NCBI RefSeq assembly: GCF_030730945.1
Contig: NZ_JAVAMS010000003.1
Location: 62,001-126,000, forward strand
Reading direction: 5' to 3'
Source of the DNA: Aurantiacibacter poecillastricola
GTDB lineage: Bacteria > Pseudomonadota > Alphaproteobacteria > Sphingomonadales > Sphingomonadaceae
DNA length: 64,000 nt
The notes beneath the pieces were generated by a model. The model made no database searches and was not told the DNA's origin. It saw nothing but the letters and a program-made list of their open reading frames with translations. Every line of letters begins with the position of its first letter. The first letter of the stretch is position 1. Made by a program: the position numbers and the translations under genes. Positions 1 to 8,195 of this stretch are shown piece by piece.

Positions 1-302
1 CCTCGCGCTACATGCCGTGGATCTGGTGGGGCCTCGTGTGGATCGTCGTCAGCGGCTTGCTGATGCTGTGGGCAGAGCCGGTTCGCAACATGATCAACGG
101 CGTGTTCTGGATGAAGATGCTGCTGCTGGTCGTCACCGTGCTTATCACGCTCGCCTTCCAGGGGGCGGTACGCAAATCGGCCACGGCGAGTGGCCCGGCG
201 TGGACTGCCAGCAGCGGTGTGAAGGTCACCGGCTGGCTCATCGTGATCCTGTGGTGCCTCATCATGGCCCACGGTCGCTGGATCGCCTACGCGCCGGTTT
301 GA
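1..302 (+). CDS. Membrane protein, C-terminal part (DUF6644-like), 5' end outside window
   Basis: The reading frame is open from the window edge, so the true start lies to the left. The visible part (about 99 residues) has three hydrophobic helices: WWGLVWIVVSGLLMLW, an MLLLVVTVLITLAF segment after a FWMKM motif, and a last helix ending HGRWIAYAPV. The layout resembles the C-terminal half of small four-helix DUF6644-type proteins, and the next gene looks like a paralogue 12 bases downstream, so the two are probably co-transcribed. Function is unknown. Family assignment rests on my recognition of the helix pattern, not on a search. Confidence 0.6.
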   Translation, partial: SRYMPWIWWGLVWIVVSGLLMLWAEPVRNMINGVFWMKMLLLVVTVLITLAFQGAVRKSATASGPAWTASSGVKVTGWLIVILWCLIMAHGRWIAYAPV

Positions 303-314
303 GGGGAAAACGAA

Positions 315-833
315 ATGGCTTCTTACTATCCCGAACCCACGAATATCTGGGAATCGATCGAATACTCGTCCCTCGGCACGTCCATCGCCGAGAGCCTGTG
401 GGCTTTCCCCACGCTCGAGACGCTTCATGTCATCGCGCTCGTCACCGTTTTCGGCACGATCATGATCATGGACCTGCGCCTGCTGGGCCTTGCCGGCAAC
501 AAGTGGGCGGTGACCCAGATGAGCAAGGATACGCTGCCCTGGACGTGGGGTGCGTTCGTGCTGGCGGCGATCACCGGCACGCTGCTATTCACCAGCAAGG
601 CCTCCACCTACATGGTGAACCCGTACTTCCTCATAAAGCTGGGCCTGCTGGCGCTGGCGGGGCTGAACATGCTGTATTTCCACTTCGTCACCTACAAGAC
701 GGTGACCGACTGGGACGCGGCGCCAACCCTGCCAACGGGCGCCAAAGTGGCGGCCACCGTCTCGCTGGTGGCATGGATCGGCGTGGTCTTCTGCGGCCGC
801 GCGATCGGCTTCACCCTGGGTATCTATTACTGA
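315..833 (+). CDS. DUF6644-like four-helix integral membrane protein
   Basis: 172 residues. Hydrophobic segments lie at about 38-62 (LETLHVIALV through MDLRLLGL), 78-95, 100-125 and 138-160. The TLHVIA...MDLRLLGLA signature in helix 1 and the IKLGLLALAGLNMLYFH segment are typical of DUF6644-like inner-membrane proteins. Membrane-embedded histidines (in TLHVIA and LYFHF) could bind haem or metal, but this is inference. It follows the preceding membrane gene by 12 bases, with GAGGGGAAAACG as ribosome-binding region. It ends 27 bases before a strong intrinsic terminator and converges on the PQQ/cytochrome locus, to which it may belong as a cytochrome-like membrane partner. No function is established. 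Confidence 0.7.
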   Translation: MASYYPEPTNIWESIEYSSLGTSIAESLWAFPTLETLHVIALVTVFGTIMIMDLRLLGLAGNKWAVTQMSKDTLPWTWGAFVLAAITGTLLFTSKASTYMVNPYFLIKLGLLALAGLNMLYFHFVTYKTVTDWDAAPTLPTGAKVAATVSLVAWIGVVFCGRAIGFTLGIYY

Positions 834-859
834 GGCCGCAACGCCTCGCGAAACGAGAA

Positions 860-889
860 AGGGCCGCTTGATCGAGCGGCCCTTTTTTT
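860..889 (+). terminator. Intrinsic terminator of the membrane-protein pair
   Basis: A perfect 9-bp stem, AGGGCCGCT (860-868) with AGCGGCCCT (875-883), a 6-base loop and a run of seven T (883-889). It sits 27 bases after the stop at 833, which is the classical position and form for factor-independent termination. Confidence 0.93.
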
Positions 890-920
890 GGCCGTACGGA
901 ACTGACAAAACGGCGCGTGA

Positions 921-1014
921 GACGCGTCGCAAGGGCGAACGTCCGCCCGCAGCGGGCGCAGCTCTGCTGCGCGTCTAGCGGGGACGAAGGCGCGGACGCG
1001 CCTTCGCAAACAAA
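921..1014 (-). repeat. Dispersed post-stop hairpin element, copy 1
   Basis: Read on the minus strand, it starts directly after the stop of the cytochrome c-PQQ gene (1015). It has GTTTG, a 9-bp hairpin (plus coordinates 985-1006, arms CGAAGGCGC/GCGCCTTCG), TCCCCGCTAGACGC, a second hairpin (956-972, arms GCGCAGC/GCTGCGC), then CCCGCTGCGGGCGG, CGTTCG and CCTTGCG. Apart from the hairpin-1 arms, most positions match the copy at 53093-53180, which also starts right after a stop codon. It contains no T-run, so it is not a classical terminator. It may be a 3'-UTR stability or Rho-related element or a mobile palindromic repeat. Confidence 0.8.
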
Positions 1015-3096
1015 CTACTCATCCAGCGCGAAGACGTAGACGGACGAGCTGTTCACCTCCGGGATCGGCAATTCCGGCGTGAAGTCCGGCAGACCGAAGG
1101 CGAGGGGATTGCCCATGCCGGTAACGACGGCGACATACTGCTTCCCGTCCACTGCATAGGTAATGGGGCTGGCATTGGGCACGCCGGTCAGGCCGCTGCG
1201 CCACACCTGCTCGCCGCTCGACTGGTCGTAGGCCAGGAATTCGCGGTCCATCGCGCCTGTGAACAACAAGCCGCTCCCCGTGGCGAGAATACCCGCATTG
1301 TAAGGCGCGCGGCGACGATGCTCCCACGCCACTTCGCCTGTTTCCATGTCTATGCCCTGCAGGATGCCGAAATTGCCGTCGCTATCGGGCGGGGCGGAGT
1401 AGTAGATGTCGACGCCGCTGGAGAGAAAGCCCTGCTCTGTCGGGCGCATTTCCATGCAGGTGTCGCGCGCGTTGACGAACAGCTTGGCGCTGTCCTTGGC
1501 AAAGGCCGTGGGGCTCCAGTTGCGCCCGCCACCTGCGTGCGGACACATGAACACGGCGTCGCGGTCCCGGCCCGGTAGCAGGGCGAGGTCGGCGGTCTTG
1601 CGGCCCGTTTCGGGATCGATGTCCACGATATAGGTCTGAAAGCCCATGTCGGCGGTGTCGAGATACTCGCCGGTGCGCACGTCCAGAGTGTCAAACAGAC
1701 CGTCCTTGCCGCCGGTGATGACGACATGGCGCTCCTCGCCCCCGACCTCGATATCGGCGATCACCCGCTCGAACACCCAGTCGAGATCGTACTGGTCGTT
1801 GGGCATGTGCTGAAAGTACCAGACGAGCTCACCAGTTCGCGGCTCGAAGGCGAGGGTGGAGTTGGTGAATAGCCCGTCATTGTTGCCGCCCGGAACGCGG
1901 TCCCGAACCGGGCCGGTATCGTAGGTCTGCGCGACGCCCCATAGCGCGAGGCCGGTCTCGGCGTCATAGCTGCCGCTCGTCCAGACGGAGCCGCCCTGCC
2001 GCTCGGCATCGGGCACCTCGTTCCAGGTATCCCCGCCAAGCGTGCCGCTCTTGGCGACGGTATCGAAATTCCAGAGGTGCTCACCCGTCTGCGCATCGAA
2101 AGCGGCGATCAGGCCGCCGCCGGGGCGCTGGGTGGCAAGGCCGATCATCACCACGCCATCGGCCACCAGCGGGCCGCCATTGCTGCGGGTGTTCTCGGCA
2201 TCGGGAATTGCAACGTCCCAGACGGGGCGACCCGTACGCGCATCGAGCGCCAGCATGTGCAGGTCGCTGGTGGCGAGGATCAGCATGTCGTCCCACAGGG
2301 CGATGGTCTTCTTGCCCTGCATCAGCGTGCCTTCCGGCATCTGGCGGCGATAGCGCCACAGCTGCCGCCCGGTCGCGGCATCGAAGGCAAACACCTCCTC
2401 GCCATAGGCATGGACGTACATTACCCCGTCGCGCACCAGCGGTTCTGCCATGGTGGGCCCGACCGGCAGGGCCTGCGCCCATGCGACCGAGAGATCGGAG
2501 ACATTGGCGGGCGTGATCTGGGTGAGGGGAGAGAAGCCCTGGCCCTCATGCCCGCGACGCCAGGCCATCCAGTTCTCGGGCGCGGGGGCGTCCAGCATGT
2601 CTGCAGTGACGGGCGTGTAATCGGCGAAGCGATCAACCGGCTCTTCCCATTCGGGGAAGGGGTAGAAAGTGCTGATGCCGCCGATGCCCAGCGCGTTCTG
2701 CTCCTCGATCGTCGGCGGTTCGGGCAGCGTGGCGCTGGCTAGCGTCAGTTCGGGATCGACGCCGTTCTCCACAAGGATGAGCGCAGTGAGGGCCTGATAG
2801 GTCTCGTCGCTAAGCCGCCCGCCGCCGCCGGGCGGCATGGAGGTGGAAATGTATTCGAGCAGCTCGCCTGCCGGAAGCTCGCCCCAGGTGGAGAGGAAGA
2901 CAGGGCCGGTCAGCGTGCCTGCGAACTGCCCGCCGGCGAGATCATCGCCATGGCAGGCGGCACAATTGGCAGCATAGGCCGTGCGTCCCGCATCCATTTG
3001 CGCGGCCAGCGTCGCGCTACCTTGCGCCGAGCCCGAACCGGCCAGCGCCAACGCTGCAAGCCCTGCTCCTGCGAGCAGCAAACCACTTCTGATCAT
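1015..3096 (-). CDS. Secreted quinohaemoprotein dehydrogenase: N-terminal cytochrome c, C-terminal PQQ propeller
   Basis: 693 residues with a Sec signal peptide (about 1-25). A class I cytochrome c domain comes first (CAACH at 45-49; likely Met ligand at 87 in SMPPG), followed from about residue 165 by an eight-bladed PQQ propeller with repeated 'DAATGRQLWRY'-like tryptophan-docking motifs. In type II quinohaemoprotein alcohol dehydrogenases the cytochrome is C-terminal; this order resembles polyvinyl-alcohol-dehydrogenase-like enzymes. Expected activity is periplasmic oxidation of an alcohol, with electrons passed internally from PQQH2 to haem c. The vicinal CC disulphide of methanol/ethanol dehydrogenases is not seen. 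The start has a strong GGGAGAGGG ribosome site. It is last in a minus-strand series, 39 bases after the esterase. The substrate is unknown. Confidence 0.88.
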   Translation of the reverse strand: MIRSGLLLAGAGLAALALAGSGSAQGSATLAAQMDAGRTAYAANCAACHGDDLAGGQFAGTLTGPVFLSTWGELPAGELLEYISTSMPPGGGGRLSDETYQALTALILVENGVDPELTLASATLPEPPTIEEQNALGIGGISTFYPFPEWEEPVDRFADYTPVTADMLDAPAPENWMAWRRGHEGQGFSPLTQITPANVSDLSVAWAQALPVGPTMAEPLVRDGVMYVHAYGEEVFAFDAATGRQLWRYRRQMPEGTLMQGKKTIALWDDMLILATSDLHMLALDARTGRPVWDVAIPDAENTRSNGGPLVADGVVMIGLATQRPGGGLIAAFDAQTGEHLWNFDTVAKSGTLGGDTWNEVPDAERQGGSVWTSGSYDAETGLALWGVAQTYDTGPVRDRVPGGNNDGLFTNSTLAFEPRTGELVWYFQHMPNDQYDLDWVFERVIADIEVGGEERHVVITGGKDGLFDTLDVRTGEYLDTADMGFQTYIVDIDPETGRKTADLALLPGRDRDAVFMCPHAGGGRNWSPTAFAKDSAKLFVNARDTCMEMRPTEQGFLSSGVDIYYSAPPDSDGNFGILQGIDMETGEVAWEHRRRAPYNAGILATGSGLLFTGAMDREFLAYDQSSGEQVWRSGLTGVPNASPITYAVDGKQYVAVVTGMGNPLAFGLPDFTPELPIPEVNSSSVYVFALDE

Positions 3097-3135
3097 CGCT
3101 TCCCTCTCCCCAGAAAGCGTGCAGCTTGCCGCAGA

Positions 3136-4806
3136 TTATTCGTCCGAGGCAAGCCCCAGCGGACCGCCGACCCGGTCCTGGTAAAGCGCATCGTAAAGCG
3201 CCGCCTTGTCCGCGCCGAACCACTCCGACACGCCGATATTGCCTGCATCGAGCACGAAGACCTCGTTCGCGTCCAGTTCGCCGATCGCGGGCCATTCTGG
3301 CAGGCCATCGCCATTGGGATTGCCGGTGCGAGCAAAATTCACCCAGTATTGCGAGACCTGATCGGCAAACGCCTCCTCGGTCTCGTTGCCGCACATCTGC
3401 TCCACCGACGATCCGCCGGGGAAGGTGCGCGGAGCGCACAGATTGTCGAACACGTAGGGAATCTCGCCGGTATGCGCCGCACCCAGATCGCCGCGGCCTT
3501 CATCGTAGGGTGGGTCGTGACGGAACCAGTAATGATAGGCGCCTTCGCCAATGTTGGACTGCCACTGCGCATATTGGCGCATCAGCCAGCTCATATTGTC
3601 GCCGAAGGGCTGCGTTGCGGTCACCTGCGCCTCCTCATCGGTCCTTACCGGGTATGCAGCGCGCCCCATCTCGGCCCGCTCGCCCCAGCGCATGGCCTCG
3701 CCCTGCTGCCAGCTTTCAAGCGTGGCGGGCGGGCCAAAAATGGCGGTGAAGCTGCCCTCATCCTCGTTGGAGCCGACCAGCACATCGACCGGCAATTGCC
3801 GCCCTTGCGAGAAGGTGACGGCCAGGTCCTCGGGGATGATGGCGCCGTCCACGATCATGCCCTGGCCGGAAATGTTCGCGTGAACTTCCTCCGCCGGAAG
3901 GGCGCGCAGTTCTGCAAGGCTGGTCGTGCCGAAATTCTCTTCAGCCGCGGCAAGACTTCGCTGCTGCGCCGTTTCACGCGGCACCATCTGCCCGATATTG
4001 AGGCCCTGGAACGTGCCGCTCTGCGCGATGGCGCGGGCGAACAGGCCCTCCGCCGGCGGAGCGCCCACCAACGCTGCATTCATGGCCGAGCCGGCGCTTT
4101 CGCCGAAGATGGTGACCCGCGAGGGATCGCCGCCGAAGGCCGCGATATTGTCCTGCACCCATTGCAGCGCGGCGATGGCATCGCCCAGCGCCTGGTTGCC
4201 GCTGGCGCCATTGGCCTCGGTAAGCTCAGGGTGCGCGAAGAAGCCCAGAGAGCCGACGCGGTAGTTGAAGGTGACCATCACCACGCCTTTGTCGGCTAGG
4301 TAGTCGCCCTGGCTGAACGGGCTTGAGCCGCCACCCTCGTTATACGCGCCGCCATAGAGCCACACCATCACCGGCAGGTTGGCGTCGGCAGTTTCGGCAG
4401 GCGTCCAGACGTTGAGATAAAGGCAGTCCTCCGACGTCCCGGGACTGTCCGGCATGTCGGTGGCGGAATTGACCGGGAAGCGCTGGGGCGCCGGGTTCTG
4501 GATGCAGCTGTCGCCCCAGCTGTCGGCGGTGAGGATACCGTCCCAGTCGGCAGCAGGCTGAGGCATTTCCCAGCGCAATTCGCCTACCGGCGGCGCGGCG
4601 AAGGGGATGCCCTTGAAGACGGTCACACCCTCCACTTTCTCGGAAGGCACGCCCTGCACGAGGCCGTTTTCGGTGGTGACCGGCGTGGAGGCGATCGTCG
4701 CAGCCTCCTGCGCAGAGGCGCCGTCAGTAGTGGCGCAAGCCGCCATTCCCATGCCGATCATCGCCAGCAGAGTGCCTTGTTCAAAAGCTTTCTTCATCGC
4801 ATCCAT
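3136..4806 (-). CDS. Type-B carboxylesterase, probable lipoprotein
   Basis: 556 residues from the chosen ATG; a second in-frame ATG nine bases inside (4797, MKKAFEQ) is equally possible. The N-terminus ends in a lipobox-like MAAC (residues 21-24), so the enzyme is probably anchored facing the periplasm. The alpha/beta-hydrolase core has the oxyanion region WLYGGAYNEGG, nucleophile motif GESAGS with Ser237, the acidic residue in GSNEDEGSF and His in AAHTGEIPY, i.e. an intact Ser-Glu-His triad of the carboxylesterase family. Length is normal. It lies between the WGDPD paralogues and the cytochrome c-PQQ dehydrogenase, which suggests that it frees an alcohol or acid that the PQQ enzymes oxidise. 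The substrate cannot be read from sequence. Confidence 0.88.
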   Translation of the reverse strand: MDAMKKAFEQGTLLAMIGMGMAACATTDGASAQEAATIASTPVTTENGLVQGVPSEKVEGVTVFKGIPFAAPPVGELRWEMPQPAADWDGILTADSWGDSCIQNPAPQRFPVNSATDMPDSPGTSEDCLYLNVWTPAETADANLPVMVWLYGGAYNEGGGSSPFSQGDYLADKGVVMVTFNYRVGSLGFFAHPELTEANGASGNQALGDAIAALQWVQDNIAAFGGDPSRVTIFGESAGSAMNAALVGAPPAEGLFARAIAQSGTFQGLNIGQMVPRETAQQRSLAAAEENFGTTSLAELRALPAEEVHANISGQGMIVDGAIIPEDLAVTFSQGRQLPVDVLVGSNEDEGSFTAIFGPPATLESWQQGEAMRWGERAEMGRAAYPVRTDEEAQVTATQPFGDNMSWLMRQYAQWQSNIGEGAYHYWFRHDPPYDEGRGDLGAAHTGEIPYVFDNLCAPRTFPGGSSVEQMCGNETEEAFADQVSQYWVNFARTGNPNGDGLPEWPAIGELDANEVFVLDAGNIGVSEWFGADKAALYDALYQDRVGGPLGLASDE

Positions 4807-4885
4807 CCCGGTTTGCCGCCCGCTCCCACAGGCCAGGTAAGACGGGCGCACCGGTCCTTCCGGCGCGCCCGCTTGCTGTCGGTTG

Positions 4886-6001
4886 TCAGGAACCGCTGCC
4901 TTCACCCTCGGCAGCGCCGCCCTCGGTGTTCTCCACCCCGGCGGCTGCCGCGGTGATGTAGTTGCGGATCTGCACGTTGCCTTCGTGGCAGGCATATTCG
5001 AAGAATTCGTATTCCTCGTCACGCGTCCAGTCGAGGCGGGCGGTCCACTTGTCGGTGAAGACCTCGGGATCGGTGTAGGTCAGTTCGTAGACGATGTGAT
5101 CGGGACCGGTCATCGTCAGCACTTCCCTGACATGGGCCTGGTCGCTAGTGGGAATGGTGTTGAAGGGCGGCACGCCCATCGTCGCCATGTTGAGCGGGCT
5201 GGGGCCGCGCTCGTAATTGTCTTCCGACACGCTGGCGCCATCCTCGATATTGGTGGTCTCGATCACCAGCTGGTTGCCTTCCCACCAGCCGATGGACTGA
5301 CCCATCCAGGTACGCACGTCTCCGGGCCAGCGCATTTCGGCGGCAGCCTCGGGCCCGTCGACGATCGGCACGACGCGGGCGTCGTGGATCATCTCCAGCG
5401 AAATGACGACATAGCCCGGTGCCTGCATCACGCGGATGCCGTTATTGTAGCGGAAGGGGAACATCGAGGCCGGAAAGCCGCGCGTCACGCAGCGATCCCA
5501 GGTGTCGAAATCGCTCACCCAGTCGAAATGCGTGTTCGGCGTCCAGCTGGATCGACCGCTCTCGTACATTTCCTGCGCCCAGTCGGTCATCGCGGGGAGT
5601 TGGCCATCCGCCGGATAGACCAGCAGGGAGGTGCGGCGGCCCGATGCATCGGATTCCACCCAGTGGCCAAAGCCGATGGTGCCGGCCTCGTCCTCCGCTT
5701 CGTAACGCTCGTCCGAGCCGGCTGCCTGCTGCAGGCGCTGCTCGTATTCGCGGTCATTGAGGTAGAAGCGGTCACCATATTGCGCGGGGCGCTGCATCGG
5801 GATGCTGGCGATGTTGTCGATGGGGAACATGCCGCGCAGGTCCGGGTCGCCCCAGGGGGTGCGCGGCGGCTCGAAATCGGTGGGTACTTCGGCGATGGTG
5901 GTAAGATCGTCGGGCACCACATCCTGCGCGGTGGCAGGCATCGCCAGCGCCAGCACGCTGGCGGTAACGATGGCGATGGTCTTGAAAGGGGTACGGGCCA
6001 T
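4886..6001 (-). CDS. Secreted WGDPD-family protein, paralogue 1 (function unknown)
   Basis: 371 residues with a signal peptide cleaved near ATAQD (about residue 26). Landmarks: WGDPD at 50-54, GHW at 112-114, WDRC with Cys171 followed by TRGFPASMFP and RYNNGIR, then QAPGYVVI, GWWEGN at 238-243 before ETTNI, and FEYACHEGN with Cys338 near the end. The two cysteines are conserved in all three paralogues and may form a disulphide. I recognise this as a widespread uncharacterised exported family but know no function. The ATG overlaps the stop of paralogue 2 by one base (TAATG), so translation is coupled. The C-terminal tail is acidic and Gly-rich. Confidence 0.85.
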   Translation of the reverse strand: MARTPFKTIAIVTASVLALAMPATAQDVVPDDLTTIAEVPTDFEPPRTPWGDPDLRGMFPIDNIASIPMQRPAQYGDRFYLNDREYEQRLQQAAGSDERYEAEDEAGTIGFGHWVESDASGRRTSLLVYPADGQLPAMTDWAQEMYESGRSSWTPNTHFDWVSDFDTWDRCVTRGFPASMFPFRYNNGIRVMQAPGYVVISLEMIHDARVVPIVDGPEAAAEMRWPGDVRTWMGQSIGWWEGNQLVIETTNIEDGASVSEDNYERGPSPLNMATMGVPPFNTIPTSDQAHVREVLTMTGPDHIVYELTYTDPEVFTDKWTARLDWTRDEEYEFFEYACHEGNVQIRNYITAAAAGVENTEGGAAEGEGSGS

Positions 6002-7122
6002 TATTCACTCTCCTCAGAATTTCGTGTTTGGGTGCCGCGACTGGCGGGGTCCATCGCGGGCGGAGGGCCGGCGTCGGGATCGATTGGCTCGACCATGGCA
6101 CCGCGCGCATATTCCTGTTCGCGCTTCGTGCGGTCGGCGGTGATGTAGTTGCGCACCTGCACGTTACCCTCGTGACAGGCGTATTCGTAGAATTGGTACT
6201 CGTCGTCGCGCGACCAGTTCACGCGCAGGGTAAAGTCGTCTTCCCACACAACCGGATCGGAATAGTGCATCTCGTAGGTGATCGTATCCGGCCCCACCAT
6301 GTGAAAGCGTTCGGTGACGGTCACCTCCTCGCTCATCGGGATCGTATTGCCCGAAGGCACGCCGCGCGTGGCGACGTTGAGGGCGGAGGCGCCCGGCTTG
6401 ATGTTCGTGGTGACGACCTCCAGCGTGTTGCCATCCACCCAGCGGCCTACGCTGTGACCGAACCAGCCATCTACGCCTGCAGGCCAGGGCTCGCCCTCGC
6501 CCGATACGGGGATGATCCGCGTGCCGAGCATTTCCAGCGCGATGGTGACGTAGCCCGGCGACTGGAAGATGCGTACGCCGTTGTTGTAGCGGAAGGGGAA
6601 CATGCTGGCGGGGAAGCCGCGCGTGATGCAGCGGTCCCAGCTGTCGAAATCGGTCACCCAGTCGAAGGTCTGACCCGTTACCCAGCTTGCCCGCATCAGG
6701 GCCGAGCGGCGCTCGCCTTCCTCGGTGAGGTCGGGGAGTTGGCCGTCCTGTGCGGAGACGATCATCGAGGTGCGGCGGCTGCCTGCCTGGTATTCGATCC
6801 AGTGCCCGAGGCCGATCGTGCCTTCCTCGTCCTCGCTCTCGTAGGCTTCCTCCAGCTGCTCGACCCGGCCCTGTTCCTGCGCGACTTCCTCTTCGGTTTT
6901 CCAGAAGCGGTTCCCGTACTGGGCCGGGCGGTTGACGGGCAGTTCGGCAAAGTCGTTCAGCGGCCAGATACCGGTAAAGTCTGGATCGCCCCACGAGGTG
7001 GTGGCGGGCGTGTAGTCGTCCGGCACCTCTGGCATGGTGGTAAGATCGTCGGGCACCTGCTGCGCCGCGACCGGCGCTGCGAGCGCCAGCGCTCCACAGC
7101 CGAGCAAAAAGCGTATCATCAT
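6001..7122 (-). CDS. Secreted WGDPD-family protein, paralogue 2 (function unknown)
   Basis: 373 residues from the ATG at 7122, which overlaps the upstream stop as ATGA with GGAGAGAG just before it; the frame is open further upstream but the overlap and signal peptide fix this start. A signal peptide ends near VAAQQ. It shares with its neighbours the SWGDPDF motif, GHW, WDRCITRGFPASMFP, RYNNGVRIFQSPGYV, GRWVDGN and EYACHEGNVQVRNYI. It is shorter in the segment after the ETTNI-equivalent region than paralogues 1 and 3. Presumably it acts in the periplasm with the PQQ dehydrogenases next to it. No enzymatic motif is recognised. Confidence 0.85.
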   Translation of the reverse strand: MMIRFLLGCGALALAAPVAAQQVPDDLTTMPEVPDDYTPATTSWGDPDFTGIWPLNDFAELPVNRPAQYGNRFWKTEEEVAQEQGRVEQLEEAYESEDEEGTIGLGHWIEYQAGSRRTSMIVSAQDGQLPDLTEEGERRSALMRASWVTGQTFDWVTDFDSWDRCITRGFPASMFPFRYNNGVRIFQSPGYVTIALEMLGTRIIPVSGEGEPWPAGVDGWFGHSVGRWVDGNTLEVVTTNIKPGASALNVATRGVPSGNTIPMSEEVTVTERFHMVGPDTITYEMHYSDPVVWEDDFTLRVNWSRDDEYQFYEYACHEGNVQVRNYITADRTKREQEYARGAMVEPIDPDAGPPPAMDPASRGTQTRNSEESE

Positions 7123-8195
7123 CTCTCTCCATCCGCTGCCGAAGCGCGTTCGGCGCGGCTTGCGGTTATGTAATCCCGGATCTGCACGTTGCCTTCGTGG
7201 CAAGCGTATTCGAAAATCTTGTAGGTATCGTCACGGCTCCAATCGAGCCTGGCCGTCCACGGTCGGGTGAAAACCTGCGGATCGGTGTAGGTCACTTCGT
7301 AGACGAGCTGGTCCGGCCCCGTCATCGTGATGCGTTCGACCACGCGAGCTTCCGGGCTGGTTGGCAGCGTATTCCACGGCTCGCGCCCATGTGTTGCGAG
7401 GTTCAAGGGCGAGGGGCCGCGTGCGAGGTGATCCTCCTCCGCGCTGTCGCCGGTGCGGATATTGGTCGTCTCGACTACCAGCGTATTGCCGTCCCACCAG
7501 CCGAGCGACTGGCCGAGCCATGTGCGCACGTCCTCCGGCCAGCGCCGTGCCTCCATCTCGCTGCGCGCCATGACGGGGATGACCCGGTCCTCGTGGACCA
7601 TCTCGGTCTTGATCACGACATAGCCGGGCGCCTGCATCACGCGGATGCCGTTATTGTAGCGGTGCGGCATCATCGTTGCGGGAAAGCCGCGGGTAATGCA
7701 GCGGTCGAAGGTGTCGAAGTCCGACACCCAGTCGAAGTCGACGCCGTCCGTCCAGCTGGATCGGCCTGCCTCGTACTTCTCGCGCGCCCACGGGGTGAGT
7801 TCAGGCACACGGCCATCGGGCGGCGACACCAGCAGCGAGGTTCGGCGACCCGAGGTGTTCGCCGACAGGAATGCGGCGAAACCGAGTCTGTCGCTGGCCT
7901 CTGCCGCGCTGGTGCTCCTCTCCTCTGTCGCAGCGATCTGCTGCTGGCGCTCCGCATACTCTTCGTCAGTCAGCCAGAAGCGGTTCTCGTATTCGGGCAG
8001 CCGCTCGAAAGGGATGCTGGCGATGTCGTCGATGGGGAAGGTGCCGCGGAAATCGGGATCGCCCCAGCTTGTGCGGGGCGGAGCAAAATCGGTCGGCACG
8101 GGCGGCATTACGGTCAGGTCTCCCGGCACGTCCTGCGCGCTCGCCGGCAGGGCCAGCGAGGCGGCAGTCAGTGCAAGGAGGGCCCTTCCATTCAC
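7119..8195 (-). CDS. Secreted WGDPD-family protein, paralogue 3 (function unknown)
   Basis: 358 residues from a GTG at 8195 (VNGRALLAL...), which overlaps the TAG stop of the upstream PQQ gene by one base. A longer frame exists but lies inside that gene, and only this start gives a signal peptide (cleavage near ASAQD). Motifs as in the paralogues: SWGDPDF, WDRCITRGFPATMMP, RYNNGIRVMQAPGYVV, GWWDGN, EYACHEGNVQIRDYI. Paralogue 1 is its closer relative (shared RGPSPLN and NTLPTS/NTIPTS segment). Translation is probably coupled on both sides. Confidence 0.85.
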   Translation of the reverse strand: MNGRALLALTAASLALPASAQDVPGDLTVMPPVPTDFAPPRTSWGDPDFRGTFPIDDIASIPFERLPEYENRFWLTDEEYAERQQQIAATEERSTSAAEASDRLGFAAFLSANTSGRRTSLLVSPPDGRVPELTPWAREKYEAGRSSWTDGVDFDWVSDFDTFDRCITRGFPATMMPHRYNNGIRVMQAPGYVVIKTEMVHEDRVIPVMARSEMEARRWPEDVRTWLGQSLGWWDGNTLVVETTNIRTGDSAEEDHLARGPSPLNLATHGREPWNTLPTSPEARVVERITMTGPDQLVYEVTYTDPQVFTRPWTARLDWSRDDTYKIFEYACHEGNVQIRDYITASRAERASAADGER

